A stretch of DNA of 64,000 nt from assembly GCA_014529385.2 (NCBI GenBank), contig CM043967.1:80800278-80864277 (forward strand), written 5' to 3'. The translations under genes and the position numbers were made by a program. Below the pieces are notes generated by a model. That model ran no database searches and was not told where the DNA came from. It saw only the letters and a program-made list of their open reading frames with translations. This DNA comes from Adiantum capillus-veneris. Taxonomy: Eukaryota > Streptophyta > Polypodiopsida > Polypodiales > Pteridaceae. The first letter of the stretch is position 1; each line of letters opens with the position of its first letter. This document shows positions 11,917 through 23,673 of the stretch, piece after piece.

Positions 11917-14448
11917 ATTTAATCGTGAGTAGATGTACGATCGAGATTACATGCCCCCCTCCCCTGGACTTTGACGAATCCTTACGAGTATCACAGGTGA
12001 GATTGTAGACACTCACAAGGAGGCGTGGCAACAAACGTAGGATTGATGAGAATACCACAGTGATCGAAAGAAAAATTACCCTATTGTGTCGGATATATGA
12101 TGCCCAATGAAAGAGTCACATGAGAATTTGACTAGTCGAAAACAATTTCCCAACTCATGTTTGTCGCCTATACAAAGACTTCAAACAAAGAGAATATTCA
12201 TCATCATGTTTTCATATTTCAATACTCCTTTTCAAGAGGTGTTTCCCTTCAAAGTGATTACAAGGACAACAATTATTGGAATTTAGTTCCTCCGGAGTAT
12301 CGAAGTAGTCACCATGTGGAGTATATTCCCTTTGTATGAGGTTAGCAAGGCAAGGCAATTTTTTGCTTGGATATATCTCTCTTTCTGGAAGTATTGAGGA
12401 GCAACCATAAGGTTGCAGAAGAGAGACAACCACGGTTTACTCCAAAATCGATTGGTCTTTCCCAATAGATTTCACTTGGGGATTCAATTAATGGCGATTC
12501 TTAAGCTGTGTATCACTCACCATTACATTATAAGCTTAATCTTGTGTGGCTATCATAGCTACATACACAAATGATTGATCCAATTGAAAGGTTGTCACAT
12601 TCAAGTCATTGCAATGGGAAAACCCTTTGTGGAAAACTTATAACAAGGTTGAAAAACACAATGGCCTACATAAGAGAATAAGAAAAGAGTATGTAAGACC
12701 CAATACTATTGTGTGCCTCTTTGTAAAAACAAGGTGAAGAGGCACTAAGACCTGCTAAACCAAGGGAGGAATGAGATTTATGAAAAGTAAGTTTAAATGA
12801 GTGTCCAATCACATGAAAATGTTCCTGTGTTTTAACATAAAATTATATTATCTATTATACATATATAATCACAAATGGTTTATATATTAGCTAAAGCACT
12901 TAAATAATGAAGTGAAAGATGCACATTGCACATTATCAATTGAAAACAAAATAAAAATAAAAATATATATTATATTATTCATTGTATATACGCAAGCTAA
13001 ATTCACAAGAGTCGATGGCAAAAATCTTGTACTCTTCTTCCACCTCTCTGTTCATTCACAAGGGATGGAGGTAGCTCTATAAAATTTATTATGTACGATT
13101 TTGACGTCCGATGAGCTACAGTGTAGTGGTGGTATTGTTGAGTACATAGCTGTAGGATTCAATTTAATCACACCAATCCATGTTTCATGCTGAAAAGCAA
13201 ACGATAGAGCTACTCTTTCGAGGGGGAGAAGACTTGCTAATTTTTTTGTGAATCCAAAGAAGTATATTTTTCTTTTGTGTCGATGGATAACCTCTATGGT
13301 GAAGGCACATTCCTTTTTTAATGTCTTTCGTCAACTCTCGTGAATCCAACCATGATCTCGAATGATTTATATATAAAAAAAGCTCCACTTAATTAATAAA
13401 GTGAAAGGTGCACATTACACATTATTATTTAAAAATAAAACAAATAAAATAGAAGCGATAATATAAAAAAACATATTAAAAACTAAAACAAAAGAGCATA
13501 TTAATGTTGTCATTAAAAAAGATAGATATAATAAACATAGAGAATAATAAAGCAACTTAATAATTTAATAAAATAAATCTTGATGAAGTCTTTAAATAAA
13601 AAAACTCTTTACAAGTGAGCTCAGAAAGTATAAGAAAAATAAATTGAATCAATACTTCACATCATATATGGATCAAACTCCTATGCAACCTCTTTAACCT
13701 TTTGTTCTCTAGTATTTTTCAACATGTATAAAAATGACAACTTTGGAAAATAGCATTTGAAAGGAAATGCTTTCTTTCTCTTCAATTTTCAAAGAGACTT
13801 GTCAAGCAAACAAATTTGATCGACCGTAACCCATATCGATACTAAGGCCTTTAGTAGGCCAATAAGAGAAGAATATTAAAGTAATCTATCTTTCACATGG
13901 TCGACAATTACATATGCCAACACTTAGCCAATGCTCCTCTTACAAGAAAATGTTTGGCAATCTTAGCTTCCCATGTGGCACTAATCAACGAGCTTAACCC
14001 AATGGTCTCCAATTGCTCCTAAGAATTCCATGATTACTAGGATCTTATGTAGGCGAAAATAATTAGAAATGAATGGTCTAACTTTTTTTTATTTTGGGGG
14101 TGGGTATACAATGAGTTGAAGGCCTGGAAGATAGTCTCAATAATGGGTAAAAATTAATGCGACAACATCATCCATTGAAAGCCAGACAACTATGGGTTAT
14201 CTACTTCAATGGAAATCCAGCAATATACAATTTGAGGGAAATGTAGAACTCTACAGGTGGAAGGGGAGTGGGCAAGACTCAAGAGTGCTGTAGAGAGGGC
14301 ATACTTCTCTGGCTTACCCTTCAAAAATTGCACAAAAGAGGAGATTTTGCTCCAACCTCAAAAAATCAACGGACAATGGACATTCCAGTGTGAAAAGGGT
14401 CACTTGAGCTAGTTTTCTTTTTCCTTGCAAAGAGGTAATTTTGCATTT
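11917..14448. other. AT-rich intergenic stretch
   Basis: No gene was recognised. Very AT-rich between about 12830 and 13780. The segment next to 14448 would be the 3' untranslated region and terminator of BTA1 on the minus strand; the exact poly(A) site cannot be chosen by eye. Confidence 0.5.
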
Positions 14449-14636
14449 TCAGCCTGCCTTGCGAATACCCACATAGAAGCTTGCATACATATTCACTCTG
14501 TCCATGTACTGCTCGCTTGTACTCAGCCGCTCCACTGCACACCCACAGTTCAAAAAAGGTATTGCTTTACTGCTTTCTTTCATTCTTTGCTCATAATTTT
14601 GTGTATGTGTGTGTGAGAGAGAAGAAGAAGAAGAAG

Positions 14637-14676
<40 letters not shown>

Positions 14677-14872
14677 CTCATGAGTGTCGACGATCATGTG
14701 TATCCTCTCTCAAGGAGGGGTGGAAAAAGAGGGGTACTCACGAGTGTTGACGATCATGTTTATCTGCTCTTATGGAGAGGGAGAGAGAAGAAGAAGAGAG
14801 TTTTAACGTCGTAGGAAACTATCCCAAGAGACCTTAAAGATCTAGCCGACAAGGAGTTGAACTCAAGACCTG

Positions 14873-14917
<45 letters not shown>

Positions 14918-17900
14918 GTGGGGGGGGCAGGGAGCAGAAGAAGAGATGTCGCAGAAACATTCCCAAGAGACCTCATAGATTGAATCCAAAGACGCCCATT
15001 TGACTTACCATGAAACCCAGACCTCTCAATGCATCTGGCATATTCCGGACACCTTGAAGCACTTCTCCATATTACACGTCCTCCAACCTGAATGTCCCAC
15101 ATTGACACACATATAGTCATTGTATAAACATTCACCAATCTTATGGATTTGAAGGTTTAGTTATTGAGGGATTGATAAGACATGAGTACTTACCACCACT
15201 TGATCATGCAATGCTGCACATAGGACGTCAATGTCCGATTGCTCCAACCAATCAACATGATCCATGAGGATAACCTGTAGTCACAAGGAGAGACTAAACT
15301 TTTTGAGTTTCGGGTTTTCTATTTGCATGGATTATCTTAAAGTCTGAGATCGATAAATCAGATGAGTTTATAGAGACGCTGACATAATGATGCAATAACA
15401 TTGCAGAGCATGGGAATCGCACCCATATCCTACCTTAGAATACTTGCGCTTTCTCAGCTCATCCACAAATGAACCAGTGCAAATCAGCAGCTTCTTTTTT
15501 GCCAACTCCACCTACATGAGCAAAAAGTGCCAATGTGAGCATAAGCTTAACATTCACAACTATGAAGCGATAAACTCAGGGGCATGACATTAGAATGCAT
15601 ACTTTAAGGTTGTTAAAACAATCCTCCTCTAAGAAACGAGGGCAACATCCAGGTGCAAATTTGCCTGTCAAGCAGCACCGGTAGAAGTAATTGCTGCAAA
15701 TTGACGAATAAAATGCTGGTTAGCATAATTGTTAGGATTGTGCCTCATGAATAGGATCCATTACAATATAGGCTATCATTTACCTATCACGTAGGTACGA
15801 ATGTTCAGCTGTAGAGTTTAGACACCGGACTATATAGCTATGGCAGGCAAAACATGTGAGCTTTATGATGTGCACAATATTGAATCAAAAGCTTGTGGAA
15901 AAGCAGATTGCTACTTACTTGTAGATGTTGTCCTCTTTCTGGATGAGTTTCAACTGACCACGACAAACACCGGCACAAAACCACAGGACTAGCCTATTAG
16001 TAACAAGGAAGGCAAACAATCGAGTTATGATACTCGCTTGCACTAAGCACTTTCCAACAGTTGTGAACCTGCATAATTGAAAATGTGAAATGAGTCTTTG
16101 CTTTGCATTCTTGAATATGTCAAGACGCTTTTGCTACCGTCCAGGATGGGCATACCATAGTTCCCTTTGTTTCTCAAGGGAAGGAGCATTGACAAGGCTG
16201 TCTATCCATTGCTCCTGCATCATTGTTACATTCCACTTTTGAAAATCTCTTTCAAAAGTGCAACTTTGAATGGACAAGATGTGTGCGAGGGCTTTACCTG
16301 TCGCATGAGTTTGGCAAGAAACTTTACGGCCCGAATCAGCCTTCCCATCCCCCCTACATAGAGAGTTCAACATCAGAAAACAATTTGGAAAAGGAAATAA
16401 AAAGGTAATCCATGGCCTTTCTACTCACCATGATAGTAAAGGCCATTTTTGAAATAATAAGATTTGTTGTGCCTGGTGAGAGACCCATATCATGCACTGC
16501 CTTAGTAAAGTTTGAAAACAGAATCTTGAATGTTGGTTTCATTGTAGTCACACATGCGTTAAGTTACCAAAATTTTGAGGCTCCTTGGCTCAAGAATGGC
16601 CCAAGCTCAGTTTGCAACAGAGTAGGGAATTGTGGATGAATACCTTCACCAAACATACTCCAGACATCTGAATATCGCAATCTGCACCAAAACAGAACAT
16701 AAATGTTACTGCAAATTTTTCCGTAAGTCAATCTATGTCAAATGAAAGATGATCCATGACAAACATAAATAGCTTTGACAGAATTTAAACACAATACCTC
16801 AAGATTGCCGCCCTTTTTAGCTCGAGAAGGTAGCTTTGTGCTGGATTAATGTCCACAGACACCACCAGACCAGCTCCCTGTATATACAAACCATGAATGT
16901 ATACCTTGTGATGATTCTTATACACATACAAAACACCTAGCACACACAAAATAATCTGCGGGCATTGCCCTTAAAGTAAGTGCATTTTCAAGTAGCTGGA
17001 GTTGTCAAGCCTTCTCTCTAAGGTGCTAAATTGCAGATTGAGAAAACAATAACTTTCCATCGCATGTGCATGCTTCACTTTGTGATTACTAGCAGTTTTG
17101 ACTCTTTGTCTATTCTTTCCTCTTTGGAGAGCACACTCTACTTTCCTCAGGACAGAGCCTATGCACATGTATGCAACTTGTCCTCATTTGCGTGATTACC
17201 TGATGGACAATATCAAGCGCATTGCAGCCTCCTGATGTAAGAGTCAAGACTGTGTCCTGCGGCCGTATGTTCAAAACACCTTCATCTACTCGAGGATCTT
17301 CCCATGATAGTGAGTAGAGAAACGTAGGGGGGAATTTTGAGGGCCGTTTCCCATCCAGCTCATCAGAAGCACGAGCAGGAAACCGTGACAGATTATATCC
17401 TTATACATGGGAGCAGTTGAAAACTAATCAGTAAAGAAGAAGACGTTCTGTATGGCAAAACATGTACTTCACCATTGATTATGGTGACATGGCAAAGGGA
17501 CGTACTGTCACATGTGCGAAGGTGTCCAATCCAGGCATAAGATGGGGCTTTCACAAATGGCATGTATGGCACATGCTCTGTTCCATTATGTTCAAAATCT
17601 GTCAACAAGTATGCTGTCACTATGTAACTTTAAGGCACATTAAATGCTACTGAAGCCTCTCAACTGTGTATGTGTGGGCGTGCATGCATGCATGCATGAG
17701 GAGAGAGGGAGAGAGAACCTGGTTCCAAGATATGCTCAAGGTACTGCCTCCTCTCAGGCCCAATGTCATATCCAAATGTGTCAAATCCAACTCTCCAGAG
17801 CCACCGAGGCACATATGCATGCTGTCGGCTTGGTAAGTCAAACTTAGATGAAGTGAAGTAGTCAGTAACCCCTATGAAGCCATTCTGATCCAACATCTTG

Positions 17901-19170
17901 AGACTTCTGCCAATGACAGAAATATAGTCTCTTATCCCTGTTGAAACAATAAAACAAGACCATTATATGAAGTCGCTCCTTCCATTTACAGGGTGAAAAT
18001 GATTAGACATAGACACTGACATCAACGAGAAACAAAGCCCAATAATGGCATGCATAGCTTCATAATAGTCACCCTGCGTACTATAAAAGTTGCTGTAAGG
18101 ACCAGATCACATTCAATGTTTGAAATTTAACCTCTACATATAAACTTTGAAGGTGAGAAACCTATAAAATTAAGAAACATTTAGTGTAAAAACCTTTACA
18201 TTTAGTCAATTTCCCTCTACTATTTCTCGTATGTAGGTTTGCCAAGTTTTTGGAAAAAAGTTTTTTCAAGCATTGCTAGTAGCATAATATTGACAACCCG
18301 ACAATGTCAGAAGGATCGACGAATTAAGATCCAGGAGATCTACGCATAAACCCTCTATATGTCACATGTGTTCAAGGCCTACTTTAAAAATCCCTAATTC
18401 GTAGATTTCTTATGGTTATAAAACACCATCTGCCTAATCAATTTGTGTATCTTCCCTTTGATTGGTGCCCTTCTATATGATGAGAATGTGCAAAAAATAA
18501 CCCCTTATGTTGAACATGCATGCTATATTTACATATTCATGAGTAATCTTCCCCCTAATGAAACAGTCCCTCTGTTGTAACACATCATGACTAATGAAAA
18601 TTAATTTGAAAGCCTATGTTGAAGCGTAGTTCATTCACATCATGTGTGCCCTTACTTGAGAGTGAGAAGGAAAATGTGATAATTGTTGCAGCCTGTGAAC
18701 CCAGTTCTGACTGGAATGCAGAGGGATGGCAATCGACGCATTCTACATTTCTCCATCTACTGAGGCGCGTTACTTTTGTGCAAAGATGGTTCGCCACTGA
18801 CGGGGACGTAGCTTTTGAGAAACAGTTGACAATGTAGATGCGAGAAAAGGAAGAAATGTCCATGAATTGGGACATGAGAAGCACATTGCTCTCTGAGCCA
18901 TCCCCAAAGTCCACCCACACCAGCTTGCTCTCTCCTGCCTCTGATGACTCCTTCAATCGAGCTGCACATGCAGCTAGAAGCAGAGCTTGGCTGGTATTGC
19001 AAGATTTGCGATCTGCAGAGAACAATTGATCGAATCAACCCACTTACTCGGGCTAGGTTAAAATTAGCTTACATGATGAAAAATGGAAAACAAGAAAGTG
19101 GCGTCGGAAATGGAAGTAAACAGATTAACGCAGAGAAAGATCAATGCTTACCAGTTGCAGAAGGCCACAT
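14449..19170 (-). CDS. BTA1: Betaine lipid (DGTS) synthase, 16 exons
   Basis: Converts diacylglycerol to diacylglyceryl-trimethylhomoserine with S-adenosylmethionine, in the ER. Exons, 5' to 3': 19170-19152, 19012-18656, 17937-17719, 17598-17506, 17399-17200, 16877-16798, 16681-16568, 16472-16429, 16353-16298, 16214-16156, 16068-15919, 15693-15603, 15511-15434, 15274-15194, 15087-15009, 14534-14449. All introns are GT-AG and the frame stays open for 601 residues. The N-terminal methyltransferase (BtaB-like) part has V-W-V-D-F-G-D-G-S at 38-46 and the F-T-S-S-K-F-D-L-P / P-E-R-R-Q-Y-L-E-H signature. The BtaA-like (DUF3419) part has L-S-W-E-D-P-R-V-D-E, D-T-V-L-T-L-T-S-G-G-C-N (278-289), V-D-I-N-P-A-Q (304-310) and a C-terminal D-R-V-N-M-Y-A-S-F-Y. 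The start at 19170 is the first ATG that splices in frame; the N-terminus looks short for the family. Confidence 0.9.
14787..14990 (-). repeat. Two copies of a short dispersed repeat in BTA1 intron 15
   Basis: On the minus strand both copies read GGTCTCTTGGGA, then TTTC-T-CGACG-T, then a CTTCTTCTTCTC tail leading into a CT/GA microsatellite (14639-14673 and 14877-14913). A third copy lies at 58846-58890. Upstream of the first copy is GAGTTCAACTCC, similar to a tRNA B box, so this may be the 3' part of a SINE with a CT-rich tail. Confidence 0.5.
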
Positions 19171-19203
19171 GATGGAGACGGAGAGAAGGAGAGAAGCTCC
19201 GCA

Positions 19204-19253
<50 letters not shown>

Positions 19254-19317
19254 CTGTGCGTTATTTGCTGCGGCGGGAGAGGAGAGCTAAGCAAAACGCA
19301 ACACACACACACACACA

Positions 19318-19356
<39 letters not shown>

Positions 19357-19710
19357 GCACTCTCTCTCTCTCTCTCCTTCTTCTAAGTTCTCCTTCTTCT
19401 CGTGGGCCGGCAATGGACGTACTACCCGCTATGTATGCGGTAATCGGGGGCGCGCAGCTCGCTCATTTGGTTGCGCGCGCGATCTTTAATGGGTGCTTGC
19501 AAAAATACGCAGACGCCAATATAGTCTCTTTCTCTCTCTCTTATACACACGCACACTCTCTCTCTCTCTCTCTCTGCCTCAGGGCCCCCCCCACCCCCCC
19601 CCCCCCCCCCCGGTCTCTCTCTCTCTCTCTCTCCCTCTCCCTCTCCCTCCTTCCCCCAGAGCGCGAAGATTCGCTCATTGGTGCCATTGTCCGGAGAGAG
19701 GTAAGCGCAT
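19171..19710 (-). promoter_or_regulatory. Presumed 5' UTR and promoter of BTA1
   Basis: Directly upstream of the BTA1 start, read on the minus strand, are (GA)n tracts (19207-19249, 19321-19378), a (GT)n tract (19303-19320), then a GC-rich block with GCGCGC (19447-19480), and further GA and poly-G runs (19556-19650). No clear TATA box is seen. Purine-rich leaders of this kind are common near plant transcription starts. Assignment is by position only. Confidence 0.4.
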
Positions 19711-20683
19711 AAACCCGGCATATCTTGTGCCCTTTTTGCTCAAAAACAGTGTAGCAAGTTTTGCCTTTTTGTCGTTCCCATAAAGCCACCCAACGTCTCG
19801 TCTCATGTCACTTTGCTCATACTGATAACTTATAAAGTAATGGTCACACGACACTTGGTTATCAGTCGTAATGCATCGTTATCAATTATTTTTTGAAATA
19901 TTTGTGCCTCACGCATGATCACAATCACACTTGCACCTGTTATCTATCGTATATGCACAAGACCTGTTGTAACTATGCCAATTTTGATAATTGCATCAGT
20001 AACAACTTACTGATAAGTATGCTTCGCTTGACCACATCCTACTTCTAAGGGAGAAAAGGGATGGATCTATGGTGCGGGATGCATGTGTGCATCTATGGAC
20101 GCATTTGTCATCGTCCCATGTATCGACACACTTCACTAAATCGTGCCACCAACTAAACTTGGAGGGATCCTCTATCCCCATTTAGTTGAAATAACATCCT
20201 TAGGGAATCCTTAGTCCTAGCAGCTAATGTAGCTCGTTCACCACACTATCAAAGGGAAGGTTATGGGTTCAAATGCATAAAAAGGGGAGGGTAGGGTTGT
20301 TTAAATATAAACTTTGACTCGAGTTTACTCCAACAAGTTAAGAGTGCATCTACATGCTGAGCTGGAGGGGGTAATGCGTGCGTCACGTAATTTGTACGCT
20401 TTTGTCTTCAAAAAGCTTGCTGCAGTTTTCAACGTTGTTGCGTAGCTCCGAAACAAGGAATGCTTTGGTTAACTCTGCCAAAAACGGTAGAGTTGAACTT
20501 CTAAAGGCTTCGCTAAGCAAATCCTCACAAAATAGATGATCTCAGAATTACCCTTGCCCTTCCCTCCGTGCGAATGCGCTCTAATACGGCCTTCCATTCC
20601 CATTATTCATCTCCAAATAGATTAAATAAAATCATAACCAAATTATTAAAAATAAATGTACAAAATCAATATGGAAACGAAAT

Positions 20684-20686
<3 letters not shown>
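19711..20686. other. Intergenic stretch without recognised gene
   Basis: No coding series recognised. Around 20215-20290 a weak tRNA-like pattern (TAGCTCGTTCA and GGTTCAAATGC about 35 bases apart) could be another decayed SINE head, too degraded to call. Confidence 0.4.
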
Positions 20687-20752
<66 letters not shown>

Positions 20753-20754
20753 AC
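20687..20754. repeat. Compound (CT)n(CA)n microsatellite
   Basis: About 20 CT units followed directly by about 13 CA units. Confidence 0.95.
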
Positions 20755-20990
20755 ATGAAAACATAAAACAACGCACACGCACATGAAAACATAAAACGTA
20801 CAAAATATTAGTGAGAACTTAGGAATTTATTGAACTCTTTATAAATATATCAATCAAACAATGATACAATAAAATGGTACAAGCTATTAGCTTAAACAAG
20901 GTGAAGACTTCACGATGGCCTCAAGAAGGGATCATTTTTTGTTGTAATATTGAGTGATTATTAGAACACATTTCACATGTTAATGGTCTG

Positions 20991-21201
20991 TGTTCAGGGA
21001 AAATATGTCTCGGCTTAATATCACATCGTTTTCAATTTCAAAAATGTCAGTTGAGAGCAAGGGGAAAAGGAAAAATTCCATCCCAAAATAGAGAAAAATA
21101 GTGTAAAAACTTGAAAAATAAATCTAATTTTTCAAAAAATTCTCTTGGCAAATTTAAGTAAAGGAATTTTATATATCTGGAGAAATAATTTTTTCCAAAC
21201 A
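20991..21201. mobile_element. MITE copy 1 (211 bp)
   Basis: Same 211-bp length as the copy at 58065-58275, and similar along its whole length (GTCTCGGCTTAATATC, TTTTCAATTTCAAAAATG, GGGGAAAAGGA, TCTTGGCAAATTT). Ends TGTTCAGGGA and TTCCAAACA are decayed forms of the TGTTCGGGAA / TTCCCGAACA inverted termini. A (GA)n tract follows at 21211-21239. Confidence 0.75.
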
Positions 21202-21205
21202 CTTT

Positions 21206-21241
<36 letters not shown>

Positions 21242-21412
21242 CTTGTATACACACTCATTTTCATAATGAAAGTGTTCAAATGAGTATAGTAAGGCTTGAA
21301 ATGATATCGTACGTCACCAATCAAAGTTAATGTGATGGTGACCATTGGGTGGTGAAGAGAATTGCAAGTTTTCTCTACCACTCCCCTATGGTCTTCTTTG
21401 CCAAAAAATCTA

Positions 21413-21860
21413 TCTATACTATATATGAAGCACCTTAAATTTTTTGAGGAAGGAGAGACCCCCATGTGTCTATATGAAGCACCCTAAAATTTTTAAGGAA
21501 GAAGAGACCCTCCATGTGTCACATTCTGCTTCATTTCAAAGAAAACCTTGCAAAACAAAAGTTTAAATTTAAAATCTATATCTATATCTTCTATATCTAT
21601 ACTATATATGAAGCACCTTAAAATTTTTAAGGAAGGAGAGACCCTCCATGTGTGTCACATTCCCTTCATTTCAAAGAAAACCTTGCAAAACAAAAGTGAA
21701 GGTTTAAATTTAAAATGCAAAAGTAAAGGGTAACATCGTAAACATTGTAAGAAGTGACCGGCTTTTCAAAATGTAAAGTCAATAGACTTTCTACTTTGCA
21801 TAGAATAAATATTTTAATTCAAATTGTTCAAATGTACATAACAAAACAAGTGAAAGGATC
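21413..21860 (+). mobile_element. Helitron-like terminal repeats, tandem copies
   Basis: TCTATACTATATATGAAG starts copies at 21413 and 21596, with a partial copy near 21468. Each continues into an AAATTTTTAAGGA stretch and GAGACCCTCCATGTGTCAC. The longest copy continues to about 21860 (ACTTTCTACTTTGCATAGAATAAAT). Plant Helitrons commonly begin TCT-TACTA and carry similar early sequence, so these may be 5' ends of non-autonomous Helitrons. No CTRR 3' end with hairpin was located. A third locus lies at 31351-31575, just beyond element H. Confidence 0.45.
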
Positions 21861-22233
21861 ACGATAGCTTTCAAAAACAATAAGAAAGTGATAAAATTGT
21901 TTAAACTGGTATCAGTGTTTGGGAAAGGATTCCATCAGCTTAATTTTGAACCGATTGAAAATCGAGACTAGCTAGCTGTAAACCATGGTAAACGGAAAAA
22001 CGGATGAAATATGTGAGAAAGTCGTTCAAACATTTTACAAATCTCAAAATTTCTGCTAGTATTTCTCGGTTTTTTCTTTGTGAGGAGGAAACTCGATCAA
22101 CAATCGCTTAATAAAAGAGACTTTCTTGAATGTTAACACTAATTGGAATCAAGCTATAAAATGCAAAAAAATATAAAGCCATGTGAAGTTGTGAAATATA
22201 AGGTGAAATAAAAAGAACTAATTTATATATGTG

Positions 22234-22570
22234 TGTTAACCCTCACGGCTCACGGACACCCTATCACCTACGATGGACGTTGTAATCTACGGCGGACATT
22301 GTATTATTTATTTGGTAGAGTCAGGTACCGGGCTTGTCGGTCCAATAGGAAAAGGGTAAGAGTGAACGCGATGAGAGGCGCACTCTAACTTGAACATTCA
22401 AGGGATTAGTTGGCTAAGTATGGGCGCCCAAGTGTGAATGGGGCGAGCTCATATAAAAGTCAACTAAACCTAAAATTCACTCATTCTCTCATTTGTGCAA
22501 TAGAAGAGTGCTCTTGCTCCATCTCCATCTCCATCTTCTTCTTCACCTCCTTGTGTGTGTGTGTGTATGT

Positions 22571-22637
<67 letters not shown>

Positions 22638-22881
22638 TGTGTGGGCGATCGAGCATTACGAAGGCACGACGATGGTGAAGCGGTTGAGCGCGGCGTAGCA
22701 GCGTCTCCTTCTTCTTCGCGGCGAGGAATCCTCCACGAAGCAAGCGTAGAGCGGTGAGTGACACACCATCGCCTTCTTTGAGCTTACTAGTTTAGGCTTG
22801 TTGTGTGCTTGGAGCCATTTGTGGCTCGCACACGGTGTATCGGCAAGTTCCTTGCATTGACACGTGCGACATACGCGCACA
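22234..22881 (+). repeat. 5' LTR of element H
   Basis: Holds a TATA box (TATAAAAG, 22452-22459) and, about 100 bases downstream, a compound (GT)n(GA)n tract (22553-22637) that would lie in the transcript leader. It is longer than the 3' LTR mainly because this tract is longer. Confidence 0.9.
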
Positions 22882-23673
22882 TTTTTGGCGCCGCTGTCGG
22901 GGAGTGCCATACATGAAGCTCGAGTAGCACTCTGTGCTTCTCCGTGGTGCAATTTCTATTGTAGGAAAGGTAAGGAAGGAGTGTGTGTGTGTGTTGAGAA
23001 GAGGGATTTGATGTTATACTGTGTGTTTTTTTTATTAATGGAGTTTTCAAAGGTTCTGTGTTTATTCTCTGTGTATTAAGGTAGTTAGTTTTCTTTGTTA
23101 ATAGAGATTTCAAAGGTTCTGTGTTTATTCTCTGTGTATTAAGGTAGTTAGTTTTCTGTGTACAGTAAGTAGGAAGGAGATTAGTGAGAGTTAATAGAGT
23201 GTGTTAGTGTGTAAGAGTAAGTGTATTAGTTAGAAGTAGGTAGAGAGTGTGAGTGTGTGCTCTCGCGCAGGCCGCGACGGCCTTATCCTTTTATAATTAA
23301 AAAAAAATTGAAAAAAAATATTTTTTTTTTAATTTTTAAAGGTAGGACCGGGATCGGGAATATCTCCCAGACCCAAGCCCAAGCTCACGCTCAGGCATAG
23401 GCCTCAGTCGCCTTTTAAAAAAACGAATTTTAGCTTCACACGTAACTAAAAATTGATTTTTGAGGACCAACGGAACGTCAGATGCCCGAAAATTGTGTTG
23501 TAAAGCACACAGCGACCCTTTAAGTGATACGCTTGTTTCGAGCTATCGCACACTTCAATAAAAAAAATCAAACATTAAAATAACATTCAAAAAACATCAA
23601 AAACAAGAAAAAATCAAGTAGAAAACGGGGTGCAAAACACCCACAAAACAAAGCAAGTAACCTTTGAGGGTAC

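Noticed and set aside
18944-19489. 181-codon plus-strand frame over the BTA1 start
   Set aside because: Mostly translated (CT)n and (CA)n microsatellite, antisense to BTA1 exons 1-2.
19413-19712. Plus-strand ATG at 19413 with M-D-V-L-P-A-M-Y-A-V as a divergent gene start
   Set aside because: It runs into microsatellite sequence after about 40 codons, and no splice-linked continuation was recognised.
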